Source of the DNA: Chloroflexota bacterium
GTDB lineage: Bacteria; Chloroflexota; Dormibacteria; Dormibacterales; Dormibacteraceae
Length of the DNA stretch: 11,812 nt
Reading direction: 5' to 3'
Assembly (NCBI GenBank): GCA_005880175.1
Contig: VBJR01000045.1
Coordinates: forward strand, 1-11,812
In this document: positions 6,143-11,812 of the stretch, piece by piece
How the letters are laid out: the number at the start of each line of letters is the position of its first letter
Numbering within the stretch: the first letter of the stretch is position 1
Program-made: the position numbers and the translations under genes
The notes under the pieces: model-generated
The model's input: only the letters and a program-made list of their open reading frames with translations
Told to the model about the DNA's origin: nothing
The model's database searches: none

Positions 6143-6529
6143 TCACGCCCGCGGTCGCACCGCCCCTTCCACGTCGACCAGCGGGGCGGGGACCACGCCG
6201 CGTGGCAGCCCTGCGTTGTGCAGCGTCAGGCGCCGGTTCAGCGCCTCGGCCGCGGCGCGGAACCGCGCGATCGCGCCGTTCAGGTCCGCGTCAACGGCCA
6301 GCTCGCGGTGGATCCGCTCCCGCTCGCGGTCCAGCTCCTTGCGCCGCTCCATCCAGGGCAGTGCGTAGCCGCCGTTCTTCAGGATGCGGTGCACGATCCG
6401 CATGTCCTGGGGAACCAGGAGGTCGTCGGTCAGGTCCTGCGCCTTGCCGGCGCCCGGCAGGTCGTCGAACGACCCGTTGGCAGCGGCCTCCCGCACCTTC
6501 CGCTCGATCAGGGATTCCCAGCTGCTCAT
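6143..6529 (-). CDS. DUF1992 (DnaJC28-like) domain protein
   Basis: This protein of 128 residues (from ATG 6529) matches the DUF1992 family, found alone in bacteria and in eukaryotic DNAJC28, though it has no J domain itself. Landmarks are WESLIERKVREA (4-15), SFDDLPGAGKAQDL (20-33) and the MRIVHRILKNGGYALPWMERRKEL segment (43-66). A charged helix rich in Arg/Glu follows. The family is small, cytosolic and poorly understood. An in-frame GTG at 6535 would add two residues; I prefer the ATG. It is divergent from the spermidine-synthase-like gene, with 61 bp between the starts. Confidence 0.86.
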   Translation of the reverse strand: MSSWESLIERKVREAAANGSFDDLPGAGKAQDLTDDLLVPQDMRIVHRILKNGGYALPWMERRKELDRERERIHRELAVDADLNGAIARFRAAAEALNRRLTLHNAGLPRGVVPAPLVDVEGAVRPRA

Positions 6530-6590
6530 CGACACGTCCAGTCTAGGGACCGCCTGGCCCCGACCCAGTAAGCTCCAGGGCCTGGAACCG
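6530..6590. promoter_or_regulatory. Short divergent promoter region
   Basis: Both neighbours start outward from this 61-bp gap, so both promoters must lie here or within the opposite gene. TAGACT (complement of 6540-6545) fits a -10 for the DUF1992 gene and would give a nearly leaderless mRNA. TAAGCT (6569-6574) fits a -10 for the + strand gene with a very short leader. Neither has a convincing -35, and ribosome sites are weak on both sides. These are sequence-pattern guesses. Confidence 0.3.
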
Positions 6591-8150
6591 ATGCCCGAGA
6601 CCGACCCGCCCGCCCCCGGCGACCAGCCCGACCAGCCCGAGGGCCCGCCCCCGCAGCCCCGGCCGCGCGCCTACCCGCCTCGCCTGGCCGCGGCCCTGGT
6701 GTTCTTCGCCAGCGGCGCCGTGCTGGTGCTGGAGATCGTCGCCCTGCGCCTGGTCGCGCCCTACGTGGGGATCACGCTCCAGACCAACACCGCCGTGATC
6801 GGCGTCGCGCTCGCCGCCATCGCCACCGGCGCCTGGGCCGGGGGCCGGGTGGCCGACACCGCCGACCCCCGCCGGCTCGTCCCCGGCGCCCTGGTCTTCG
6901 GCGGCGTCGCCACGATGCTCACGCTGCCGCTGGTCCGCGTCGTCGGCCCCGAGATGCAGAGCAGCGATCCCCTGACCGCCACCGCCCTCGCGTTCATCGG
7001 CGTGTTCGCGCCGTCCGCGTTCCTGGCCGCGGTCACGCCGATGGTCGTCAAGCTCCAGCTCGCCGACCTGCGCCGGACCGGCAGCATCGTCGGCCGCCTG
7101 TCGGGCATCGGCACGCTGGGCGCGATCCTGGCCACGTTCGCCACCGGCTTCGTGCTGGTCGCGGCCCTGCCCAGCAGCGTCATCGTGGTCGGCCTGGGCC
7201 TGCTGGCGCTGCTGATCGGCGTCGCCCTGGCCGTCGCGCCCGGGTCGCGGTGGCGGCCGCCCATCGCCCTGCTCCTGCTGGGCCTGTTCGGCGCCGGCCT
7301 CGGCGTGGTCATCCCCTCGCCGTGCCAGTCCGAGACGGCGTACCACTGCGTGCGCGTCGTCACGGACCCCGCCCGGCCGACGGGCCGCTTCCTCGTGCTG
7401 GACACCCTCCTCCACTCGTACGTGGACGTCGCCGACCCCACGTACCTGGACTTCCCGTACATCCAGGCGCTCGCCTCCGTCGCCGACGACGTGCGGCCGG
7501 CGGGCCAGCCGATCAGCGCCCTGCACCTCGGCGGCGGCGGCCTCACGATGCCCCGCTACCTCGCCGCGACCCGTCCCGGTACCCGCAGCCGGGTGCTGGA
7601 GATCGACGGCGGGGTCATCGCGTTCGACCGCGCCCACCTGGCCCTCGGCAACCTGCCCGGGCTGACGATCGACGTCGGCGACGCCCGCGTGCACCTGGCC
7701 GGCGAGCCGTCGGCCGGCCGGGACCTCGTGATCGGCGACGCGTTCGGCGGCCTGGCCGTGCCGTGGCACCTGACCACGCGCGAGGTGGTCGCGCAGCTGA
7801 GCCGCATCCTCCGGCCCGACGGGATCTACGCCGTCAACGTCATCGACTTCCCGCCCAACCGCTTCGTCCGCGCGGAGGTCGCGACCATCGCGTCCGTCTT
7901 CCCGAACGTCGCCATCATCGCCGACCCCGCCTCGCTGGCCGGCAGCGGCGGCGGCAACTTCGTGGTCGTGGCGTCCGCGTCGCCGCTGCCGCTCGACGCC
8001 GTGCGCGCGCGCCTGGCCCAGCGCCGGTCGAGCCTGGCCGTGGCGGGGGGCGACGCGGTCGCCCGCTTCGCCGGCGACGCGATGATCCTCCGCGACGACT
8101 ACGCGCCGGTGGACCAGCTGATCACACACCCGCCCCAGCGCACCGGCTGA
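6591..8150 (+). CDS. Membrane-fused spermidine-synthase-like protein
   Basis: This 519-residue protein starts with a Pro/Asp/Glu-rich tail (1-30). About six to seven transmembrane helices (33-240) follow, and then a soluble C-terminal domain resembling spermidine synthase. This is the layout annotated as 'fused MFS/spermidine synthase'. The C-terminal domain shows LVLDTLLHSYVD (268-279), the nucleotide-binding HLGGGGLTMPRYL (312-324), acidic E337 and D339 (VLEID), and VIGDAFGG (380-387) with the position-383 Asp where catalytic Asp usually sits. Whether such fused proteins make polyamines is unsettled. I chose ATG 6591 because the upstream in-frame sequence overlaps the divergent DUF1992 gene. 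The ribosome site is weak (GGAA, close to the ATG). Confidence 0.88.
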   Translation: MPETDPPAPGDQPDQPEGPPPQPRPRAYPPRLAAALVFFASGAVLVLEIVALRLVAPYVGITLQTNTAVIGVALAAIATGAWAGGRVADTADPRRLVPGALVFGGVATMLTLPLVRVVGPEMQSSDPLTATALAFIGVFAPSAFLAAVTPMVVKLQLADLRRTGSIVGRLSGIGTLGAILATFATGFVLVAALPSSVIVVGLGLLALLIGVALAVAPGSRWRPPIALLLLGLFGAGLGVVIPSPCQSETAYHCVRVVTDPARPTGRFLVLDTLLHSYVDVADPTYLDFPYIQALASVADDVRPAGQPISALHLGGGGLTMPRYLAATRPGTRSRVLEIDGGVIAFDRAHLALGNLPGLTIDVGDARVHLAGEPSAGRDLVIGDAFGGLAVPWHLTTREVVAQLSRILRPDGIYAVNVIDFPPNRFVRAEVATIASVFPNVAIIADPASLAGSGGGNFVVVASASPLPLDAVRARLAQRRSSLAVAGGDAVARFAGDAMILRDDYAPVDQLITHPPQRTG

Positions 8151-8177
8151 CGGCCGAGCCGCATCATTGACCGAACA

Positions 8178-9011
8178 ATGAAGTTCGGGATCGCCGTCTT
8201 TCCGACCGACTACGCCATCTCGATGACGGAGCTCGCGCCCGCGGTCGAGGAACGGGGCTTCGAGTCGCTGTGGGTCGCCGAGCACTCCCACATCCCGGTC
8301 TCGCGGACCTCGCCGTACCCTCGCGGGGGCGACCTGCCGAAGGAGTACTCGCACACCCTCGACCCGTTCGTCGCCCTGACCGCCGCCGCGACGGCCACGA
8401 CGACGCTGCTGGTCGCGACGGGCGTCTGCCTGGTCATCGAGCGGGACACGATCCACACCGCCAAGAGCGTGGCGAGCCTGGACCACCTGTCGGGCGGGCG
8501 GTTCCTCTTCGGCATCGGCGGCGGCTGGAACCGCGAGGAGATGGGCAACCACGGCACCGCGTTCGAGACGCGCTGGCGGCTCCTGCGCGAGCAGGTCGAG
8601 GCGATGAAGGCGATCTGGACCGAGGACGAGGCGGAGTACCACGGCGAGCTCGTGTCGATCGATCGCGCGTGGTGCTGGCCCAAGCCGGTGCAGAAGCCCC
8701 ACCCGCCGGTGCTGTTGGGCGGCAACGGGCCGCGCACGCTCCAGCGGGTGGTGCGCTACGCGGACGGCTGGATGCCCAATCGCGGCGACTGGCTGGACCG
8801 GATCCCGGAGCTCCAGCGCATGGCGGCCGACGCCGGCCGGGCGCCGATCCCGGTGACCACGTACGGCGGCCGCGAGGACGACCCCGCGGACATCGAGCGC
8901 CTGCGCGAGGCGGGCATCGAACGGGTGATCTGGTACGTGCCGCCCGACGGTCGCGATACGGCGCTCCGTCGTCTGGAACAGGTAACAGAGCTGGTTCGTC
9001 CGTTCATGTAG
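8178..9011 (+). CDS. LLM-class F420-type oxidoreductase
   Basis: This 277-residue protein belongs to the luciferase-like monooxygenase superfamily (bacterial luciferase TIM barrel). The pattern is that of F420-dependent TIGR03619-like members: MKFGIAVFPTDY at the N-terminus, ERGFESLWVAEHSHIP (25-40), TGVCLVIERD (81-90), SLDHLSGGRFLFGIGGGWNREEM (100-122), and PVLLGGNGPRTLQRVVRYADGW (177-198). It likely moves hydride between F420 (or FMN) and an unknown substrate. ATG 8178 is 27 nt after the previous stop and has no clear ribosome site (CGAACA just before), so it may depend on translation from upstream. Its stop begins a sequence, AGGCAAGAGGG, that also opens the 2580 insert. Confidence 0.92.
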   Translation: MKFGIAVFPTDYAISMTELAPAVEERGFESLWVAEHSHIPVSRTSPYPRGGDLPKEYSHTLDPFVALTAAATATTTLLVATGVCLVIERDTIHTAKSVASLDHLSGGRFLFGIGGGWNREEMGNHGTAFETRWRLLREQVEAMKAIWTEDEAEYHGELVSIDRAWCWPKPVQKPHPPVLLGGNGPRTLQRVVRYADGWMPNRGDWLDRIPELQRMAADAGRAPIPVTTYGGREDDPADIERLREAGIERVIWYVPPDGRDTALRRLEQVTELVRPFM

Positions 9012-9138
9012 GCAAGAGGGAAAGCCAAGGCGCCTGACGGAGTGCCAGGCTCGACCGGCGTGGGATAGTTCGCGGAGGAGGTACCCCCCTACGGAGCGTC
9101 GGGACGAAGCGGAGGAGCCGAGGAGAGAGGGCGGCGAC
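9012..9138 (+). other. 127-bp intergenic region with purine-rich ribosome site
   Basis: No gene is seen here. AGGCAAGAGGG (9010-9020) matches the first 11 bases of the insert at 2580, and CCCCC followed by CGGAGCG occurs further on in both places. A weak hairpin (GCCTG 9032-9036, CAGGC 9046-9050) may slow transcription after the LLM gene. The 3' part is strongly purine-rich, and GAGGAGAGAGGG just upstream of GTG 9139 supplies the ribosome site for the methyltransferase. Confidence 0.5.
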
Positions 9139-9957
9139 GTGGCGTACATGCTTCCGCGCCACGAGACCGAGATCGATCGGCTCGACGTGCAGCACTACGC
9201 GCTGCGAGCGGCGCTGCGCGGCAACCACGCGGCGCCGCTCGGGCGACCCGCGGCGATCCTCGACGTCGGCAGCGGCACTGGCCAGTGGGCGTACGACCTC
9301 TGCCTCGAGTACCCCGAGGCGCTGGTCGTCGGCCTCGACCTGGTGCCCGGCAAGGTGGGGCGGCGGCCGCCGAACTACCGGTTCGTGAAGGCGAACGTGC
9401 TGCACGGGCTCCCGTTCGCGGACGGCACGTTCGACTACGTGCACCAGCGGCTGATGGTCACGGCGCTCCCGGTCAGCACCTGGCCGGGCGTCGTGCGCGA
9501 CCTGCTCCGCGTGACCAGGCCCGGCGGCTGGGTGGAGCTGGTCGAGAGCGGCAACGACATCGAGCCGCGCGGCCCGGCCACGAGCCGGCTGTTCGAGCTG
9601 GCGGCGCAGCTGGCCGCGTCCTACGAGCTGGACTGGAAGGGATCGGTCTGCAACGTGCTCGACGGCTACCTGCGCGACGCCGGCGCGGACGGGGTCGAGA
9701 CGCAGACGGTGCCGGTCCCGATCGGGGAGTGGGGCGGCCAGGTGGGCTCGCTGATGGCGTCGGACTTCCGCTCGACGTTCACGAGCCTGTGCCCGACGTT
9801 CGAGGCACGGTTCGGCCTCCCCGCCGCCCTGTGCCAGGAGCTCCTGCGCGCGATGCACGCGGAGTGCGAGGGCTTCAAGAGCCGCTACACGTTCACGCTG
9901 GCGACCGGCCGCCGGTCGGAGTCAGCCGTCGCGCCCCGAGGCGCCGCCGCCGTCTAG
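9139..9957 (+). CDS. Class I SAM-dependent methyltransferase
   Basis: This 272-residue Rossmann-fold methyltransferase has the opening seen in many actinobacterial and LaeA-like members, with RLDVQHYALRAALRGN (14-29). SAM motif I is ILDVGSGTGQWA (40-51), and the acidic motif II residue is D67 (VVGLDLVP). NVLHGLPFADGTFDYVHQRLM (86-106) covers motifs II-III. RVTRPGGWVELVE is the usual post-motif strand. The substrate is unknown. GTG 9139 is chosen for its strong upstream GAGGAGAGAGGG; ATG 9148 is an alternative. The stop TAG lies in CTAG 9954-9957, whose other strand is the stop of the converging VOC gene. Confidence 0.9.
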   Translation: MAYMLPRHETEIDRLDVQHYALRAALRGNHAAPLGRPAAILDVGSGTGQWAYDLCLEYPEALVVGLDLVPGKVGRRPPNYRFVKANVLHGLPFADGTFDYVHQRLMVTALPVSTWPGVVRDLLRVTRPGGWVELVESGNDIEPRGPATSRLFELAAQLAASYELDWKGSVCNVLDGYLRDAGADGVETQTVPVPIGEWGGQVGSLMASDFRSTFTSLCPTFEARFGLPAALCQELLRAMHAECEGFKSRYTFTLATGRRSESAVAPRGAAAV

Positions 9958-10499
9958 GGCAGGCCCTCCCGCATCAGGCCGGCCAGGTCCAGGCGCCGGT
10001 TGTCCAGGCCGAGGTGGCCGTCCGCATCCGCGGGCCACTCGTCCCGGGGCCGGTCCCAGCACAGCTCCAGCCCGTTCTCCTCGGGGTCGCGCAGGTAGAT
10101 CGCCTCGTGCGTCCCGTGGTCGTTGAACCCGTCGATCGGCCAGCCGGCCGCGCTCAGGCGCCGCAGCGCGTCGCCCAGGGCCGCGCGGGTCGGGTAGCGG
10201 ATCGCGACGTGGTACAGGCCGGTGGTGCCGGGCGGGGGCGGGGTGCCGCCGCGCGACTCCCACGTGTTGAAGCCCAGCGTGTGGTGGTACCCGCCGGCCG
10301 CGATGAACAGGGCGGTCGGCATGTGGAAGACGACGTCGAAGCCCAGGATGTCCACGTAGAACGCGCGGATCCGGTCGAGATCGGCGGCCTTGAGATGCAC
10401 GTGTCCGATGTCCACGCCGGCTTCGATGGGCCGATCGCTCCGCTCGCGCGGGACGATGCCGGCCTCCGTCCTCGCGGACGTCGCGGTGTTCTGCTCCAT
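9954..10499 (-). CDS. VOC-family (glyoxalase/extradiol dioxygenase-like) protein
   Basis: This 181-residue vicinal-oxygen-chelate protein resembles the CatE-like catechol 2,3-dioxygenase/glyoxalase group. Residues 30-53 hold IGHVHLKAADLDRIRAFYVDILGF. Metal-ligand candidates are H33 or H35, H97 (GLYHVAIRYP) and E145 (DPEENGLELCWDRP, 138-151). All three usual ligand positions are present, so an active metalloenzyme is likely; the substrate is not evident. The first 28 residues are polar and probably disordered. It follows the small gene at 10528 by 28 bp on the same strand, probably as one transcript, with only a weak ribosome site (CGAGACG). Confidence 0.9.
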   Translation of the reverse strand: MEQNTATSARTEAGIVPRERSDRPIEAGVDIGHVHLKAADLDRIRAFYVDILGFDVVFHMPTALFIAAGGYHHTLGFNTWESRGGTPPPPGTTGLYHVAIRYPTRAALGDALRRLSAAGWPIDGFNDHGTHEAIYLRDPEENGLELCWDRPRDEWPADADGHLGLDNRRLDLAGLMREGLP

Positions 10500-10527
10500 G
10501 ACGTCTCGAATTCGCGCGGTCCGGTGC

Positions 10528-10797
10528 TTATTCGCTGTCGTGCAGGCTGCGCAGCAGGTCCGTCGCCGCCTGCTCGACGTGCCGCAGGGTGCCCGGGCGC
10601 GCCGGCGAGGCGAGCGTCAGCTGCATCGCCTCGAGCAGCCGGTCAGCGCGCTCGTCGTGGAGGCTCCCGACCTCGTTCAGCACGCCCTCCAACTGGTGCA
10701 GGTACGCGCGGCTCTGGCCCACGAAGTGGAGCACCGCGGATACGAGCGAATCGTCAGGCAAGGTTCGTCTCTGTCCGTCGGTGTGGCATGTGTTCAC
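10528..10797 (-). CDS. Small hypothetical protein
   Basis: This protein has up to 89 residues, with mostly helical amphipathic character (LLEAMQLTL, HVEQAATDLLRSLHDSE), no membrane segment and no recognised family. The start is unsure. GTG 10797 has AGGGGA immediately adjacent, which is too close, and the codon lies inside an inverted repeat. TTG 10761 (about 77 residues) has GGACAGAG at a good distance. It is divergent from the XRE-type regulator and upstream of the VOC gene, so it may belong to a small regulated unit. It could be a helix-rich partner of the regulator, but nothing in the sequence proves it. Confidence 0.6.
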   Translation of the reverse strand: MNTCHTDGQRRTLPDDSLVSAVLHFVGQSRAYLHQLEGVLNEVGSLHDERADRLLEAMQLTLASPARPGTLRHVEQAATDLLRSLHDSE

Positions 10798-10864
10798 TCC
10801 CCTGTCCCATGCCCCTGTTCGGGTGCAGACTCGATGTTAGAATCCATGCGCCGACGGAGTGAAC
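10792..10864. repeat. Perfect 9-bp inverted repeat around the divergent promoter
   Basis: GTTCACTCC (10792-10800) and GGAGTGAAC (10856-10864) are exact inverted copies, 64 bp from centre to centre (about six helical turns). They flank the promoter elements between the small - strand gene and the regulator. The left arm includes the GTG start of the - strand gene if that start is used. This placement fits paired operator half-sites, perhaps for the regulator encoded just downstream. Confidence 0.6.
10834..10843. promoter_or_regulatory. Overlapping divergent -10 elements
   Basis: TAGAAT (10838-10843), preceded by TGT (partly extended -10), fits a + strand promoter for the XRE-type regulator, with a leader of about 65 nt to GTG 10917. 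On the other strand TAACAT (complement of 10834-10839) fits a weaker -10 for the small gene. No good -35 was found at 16-18 bp for either. Confidence 0.4.
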
Positions 10865-10916
10865 TGACCCGCAGTACGAGTTGCAGGCTGTTGGGGCGTC
10901 AGAAGAGGGGAGGCGG

Positions 10917-11288
10917 GTGACGGGCCGGCGAGGGCCACGAGCGCACCGCCGTCGCGGCGGCCATGGTGCGGAGTCGCGGGACGGGATCATCGCGGGATAC
11001 GTGCTCAAGCTCGCGCGCGAATCCGTGGGCCTCACCCAGCCGGCGATGGCCGCGGCGCTCGACGTGGACGCCGGCACGGTGCAGAGCTGGGAGACCGGCC
11101 GGCGCTCGCTCGCGGCCACCAGCGTGCGCGACTTCGTGCGCCTGCGGCTCCGGCTGCTGCACCTCGGCGTGGCCGGCAACGTGATCGACGCGATCGACGA
11201 CGCGCTCTCGGCCGACTACATCCTCGGCACCCGCTCGCGGCGTGCCTCCTGCCCCGCGCCGTGTCCACGATGCTGGCGTGGCCGCTGA
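10917..11288 (+). CDS. XRE-type helix-turn-helix regulator, N-terminal part of a frameshifted gene
   Basis: This 123-codon ORF starts at GTG 10917, with AGAGGGGAGG three bases upstream. After a basic tail (1-15), residues 27-68 form an XRE/Cro-type helix-turn-helix: YVLKLARESVGLTQPAMAAAL, then VDAGTVQSWETGRRSL. Helices to about residue 103 follow (VIDAIDDALSADYILG). After 'ILG' the frame turns into Arg/Cys/Pro-rich sequence and ends at TGA 11286. The natural continuation (HPLAACLLPRAV...) is in another frame, so this is the front part of a longer gene. The intact family is a common actinobacterial HTH protein of about 300 or more residues with a conserved C-terminal domain of unknown ligand. 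Confidence 0.8.
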   Translation: MTGRRGPRAHRRRGGHGAESRDGIIAGYVLKLARESVGLTQPAMAAALDVDAGTVQSWETGRRSLAATSVRDFVRLRLRLLHLGVAGNVIDAIDDALSADYILGTRSRRASCPAPCPRCWRGR

Positions 11289-11812
11289 CCGGCCGGGCGC
11301 CGGCGGCGCACCTCGACACGGCGGGCGCGACCCGCCGCCACGGGCCCGTCCCCGATGGCCCGCTGCTCGGCCCGGGCGAGCGGGCCCGGTTCTTCGACCG
11401 GCTGCGAGCCGCCGCCGACCGCCTCCGCGGCGCGCCGCTGGCCGACCACGACCGGCGCTCGGTGTTCGCGCACCAGGCGTACTACCGCCTGGCATGGGAC
11501 ACGACGCCGGCCAGCACCCGGTGGCTGCGGCTGGCGTACGCGAACCACACCCGGGCGGCCGGCTCGCTGGACCGCTGGTCGGCCGACTGGCTCGGGGCGC
11601 GGGCCCTGGTGCTCGGGCTGTCGTTCCACGGCGATCCCGAGCCGCTGCGGCACTTCATGGGCGCCGCCTTCCGGACGGACGAGACCGAGATCGCGAACCT
11701 GAACTACTGGGCGTACTGGGTCGGCGAGCTCGGCGAGCGCCAGCAGTCGCACCAGTTCATCCCCCGCGCCGACGTCTTCGACCGCTGGAGCGGCGGCCGG
11801 CTGACCGTGCAC
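11228..11812 (+). pseudogene. C-terminal part of the frameshifted HTH regulator (3' end outside window)
   Basis: In the frame of 11228, codons read HPLAACLLPRAVSTMLAWPL and stay open to the window end with coding-like composition. Family landmarks of the actinobacterial HTH regulator C-terminal domain follow: WPLTG, a GPVPDGPLL segment, ERARFFDRLRAAADR, AHQAYYRLAWDTTPAS, GDPEPLRHFM and the typical ANLNYWAYWVGEL. There is no stop in this frame before the window ends. No start with a good ribosome site lies at its head (GTG 11261 and ATG 11270 are possible), so it was once joined to the ORF at 10917. One lost base near 11228 explains the break. Confidence 0.75.

Noticed and set aside
6543..9149. 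An 868-codon open frame on the - strand opposite the spermidine-synthase-like and LLM genes
   Set aside because: It is the antisense of two well-supported genes. The translation is low-complexity, rich in Arg, Gly, Asp and Gln, as expected where high GC removes stop codons.
11223..11250. Programmed ribosomal frameshifting at the regulator break
   Set aside because: No X-XXY-YYZ slippery heptamer or downstream signal was found at the junction; a one-base deletion is simpler.
11355..11702. A 115-codon + strand ORF overlapping the regulator's C-terminal region
   Set aside because: It is Arg/Thr/Pro-rich shadow sequence in another frame. The frame containing NLNYWAYWVGE is the coding one.

Overview
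The window is about 11.8 kb of very GC-rich, gene-dense bacterial DNA. It uses GTG starts often and has many start/stop overlaps. The gene content points to a high-GC actinomycete-like bacterium (Actinomycetota, or a related Terrabacterial line such as Chloroflexota/Dormibacterota). The pointers are an F420-type luciferase-like oxidoreductase, a TIGR00027-type leucine-carboxymethyltransferase-like enzyme, and a regulator with the helix-turn-helix plus long C-terminal domain layout common in Streptomyces relatives. I cannot name the genus.

Region A (1-3301, + strand) is a tight operon of exported and redox genes. It holds the tail of a DUF1800 protein, a Tat-exported DUF1501 protein, a 78-residue secreted or membrane-anchored protein, an ApbE-type FAD:protein FMN transferase, and a ferric-reductase-like transmembrane b-cytochrome with four well-spaced His ligands. 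Together they suggest a membrane electron path with a covalently flavinylated partner, but no recognisable FMN_bind domain is present. Between apbE and the cytochrome lies a 182-bp non-coding insert. An exact 12-bp direct repeat flanks it and includes the start codon of the downstream gene. This looks like a small insertion that left the translational coupling intact.

Region B (3309-6529, - strand) reads leftward: a DUF1992 (DnaJC28-like) gene, a hairpin-rich gap, a single-pass membrane protein, a PrsW-family intramembrane metalloprotease joined to it by a GTGA overlap, and a TIGR00027-type SAM methyltransferase joined to the protease by a TGATG overlap.

Region C (6591-9957, + strand) holds a membrane protein with a C-terminal spermidine-synthase-like domain, an F420-type LLM oxidoreductase and a class I methyltransferase. 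The methyltransferase shares its stop tetranucleotide CTAG with the converging VOC-family gene on the - strand.

Region D (9954-11812) has the VOC dioxygenase-like gene and a small unknown gene on the - strand. These diverge from an XRE-type regulator on the + strand. The divergent promoter region carries a perfect 9-bp inverted repeat around a good -10 hexamer. The regulator is broken by a single-base frameshift near 11228-11231, and its C-terminal part runs off the window.

No rRNA, tRNA or CRISPR array was seen, and no gap between genes exceeds 200 bp.
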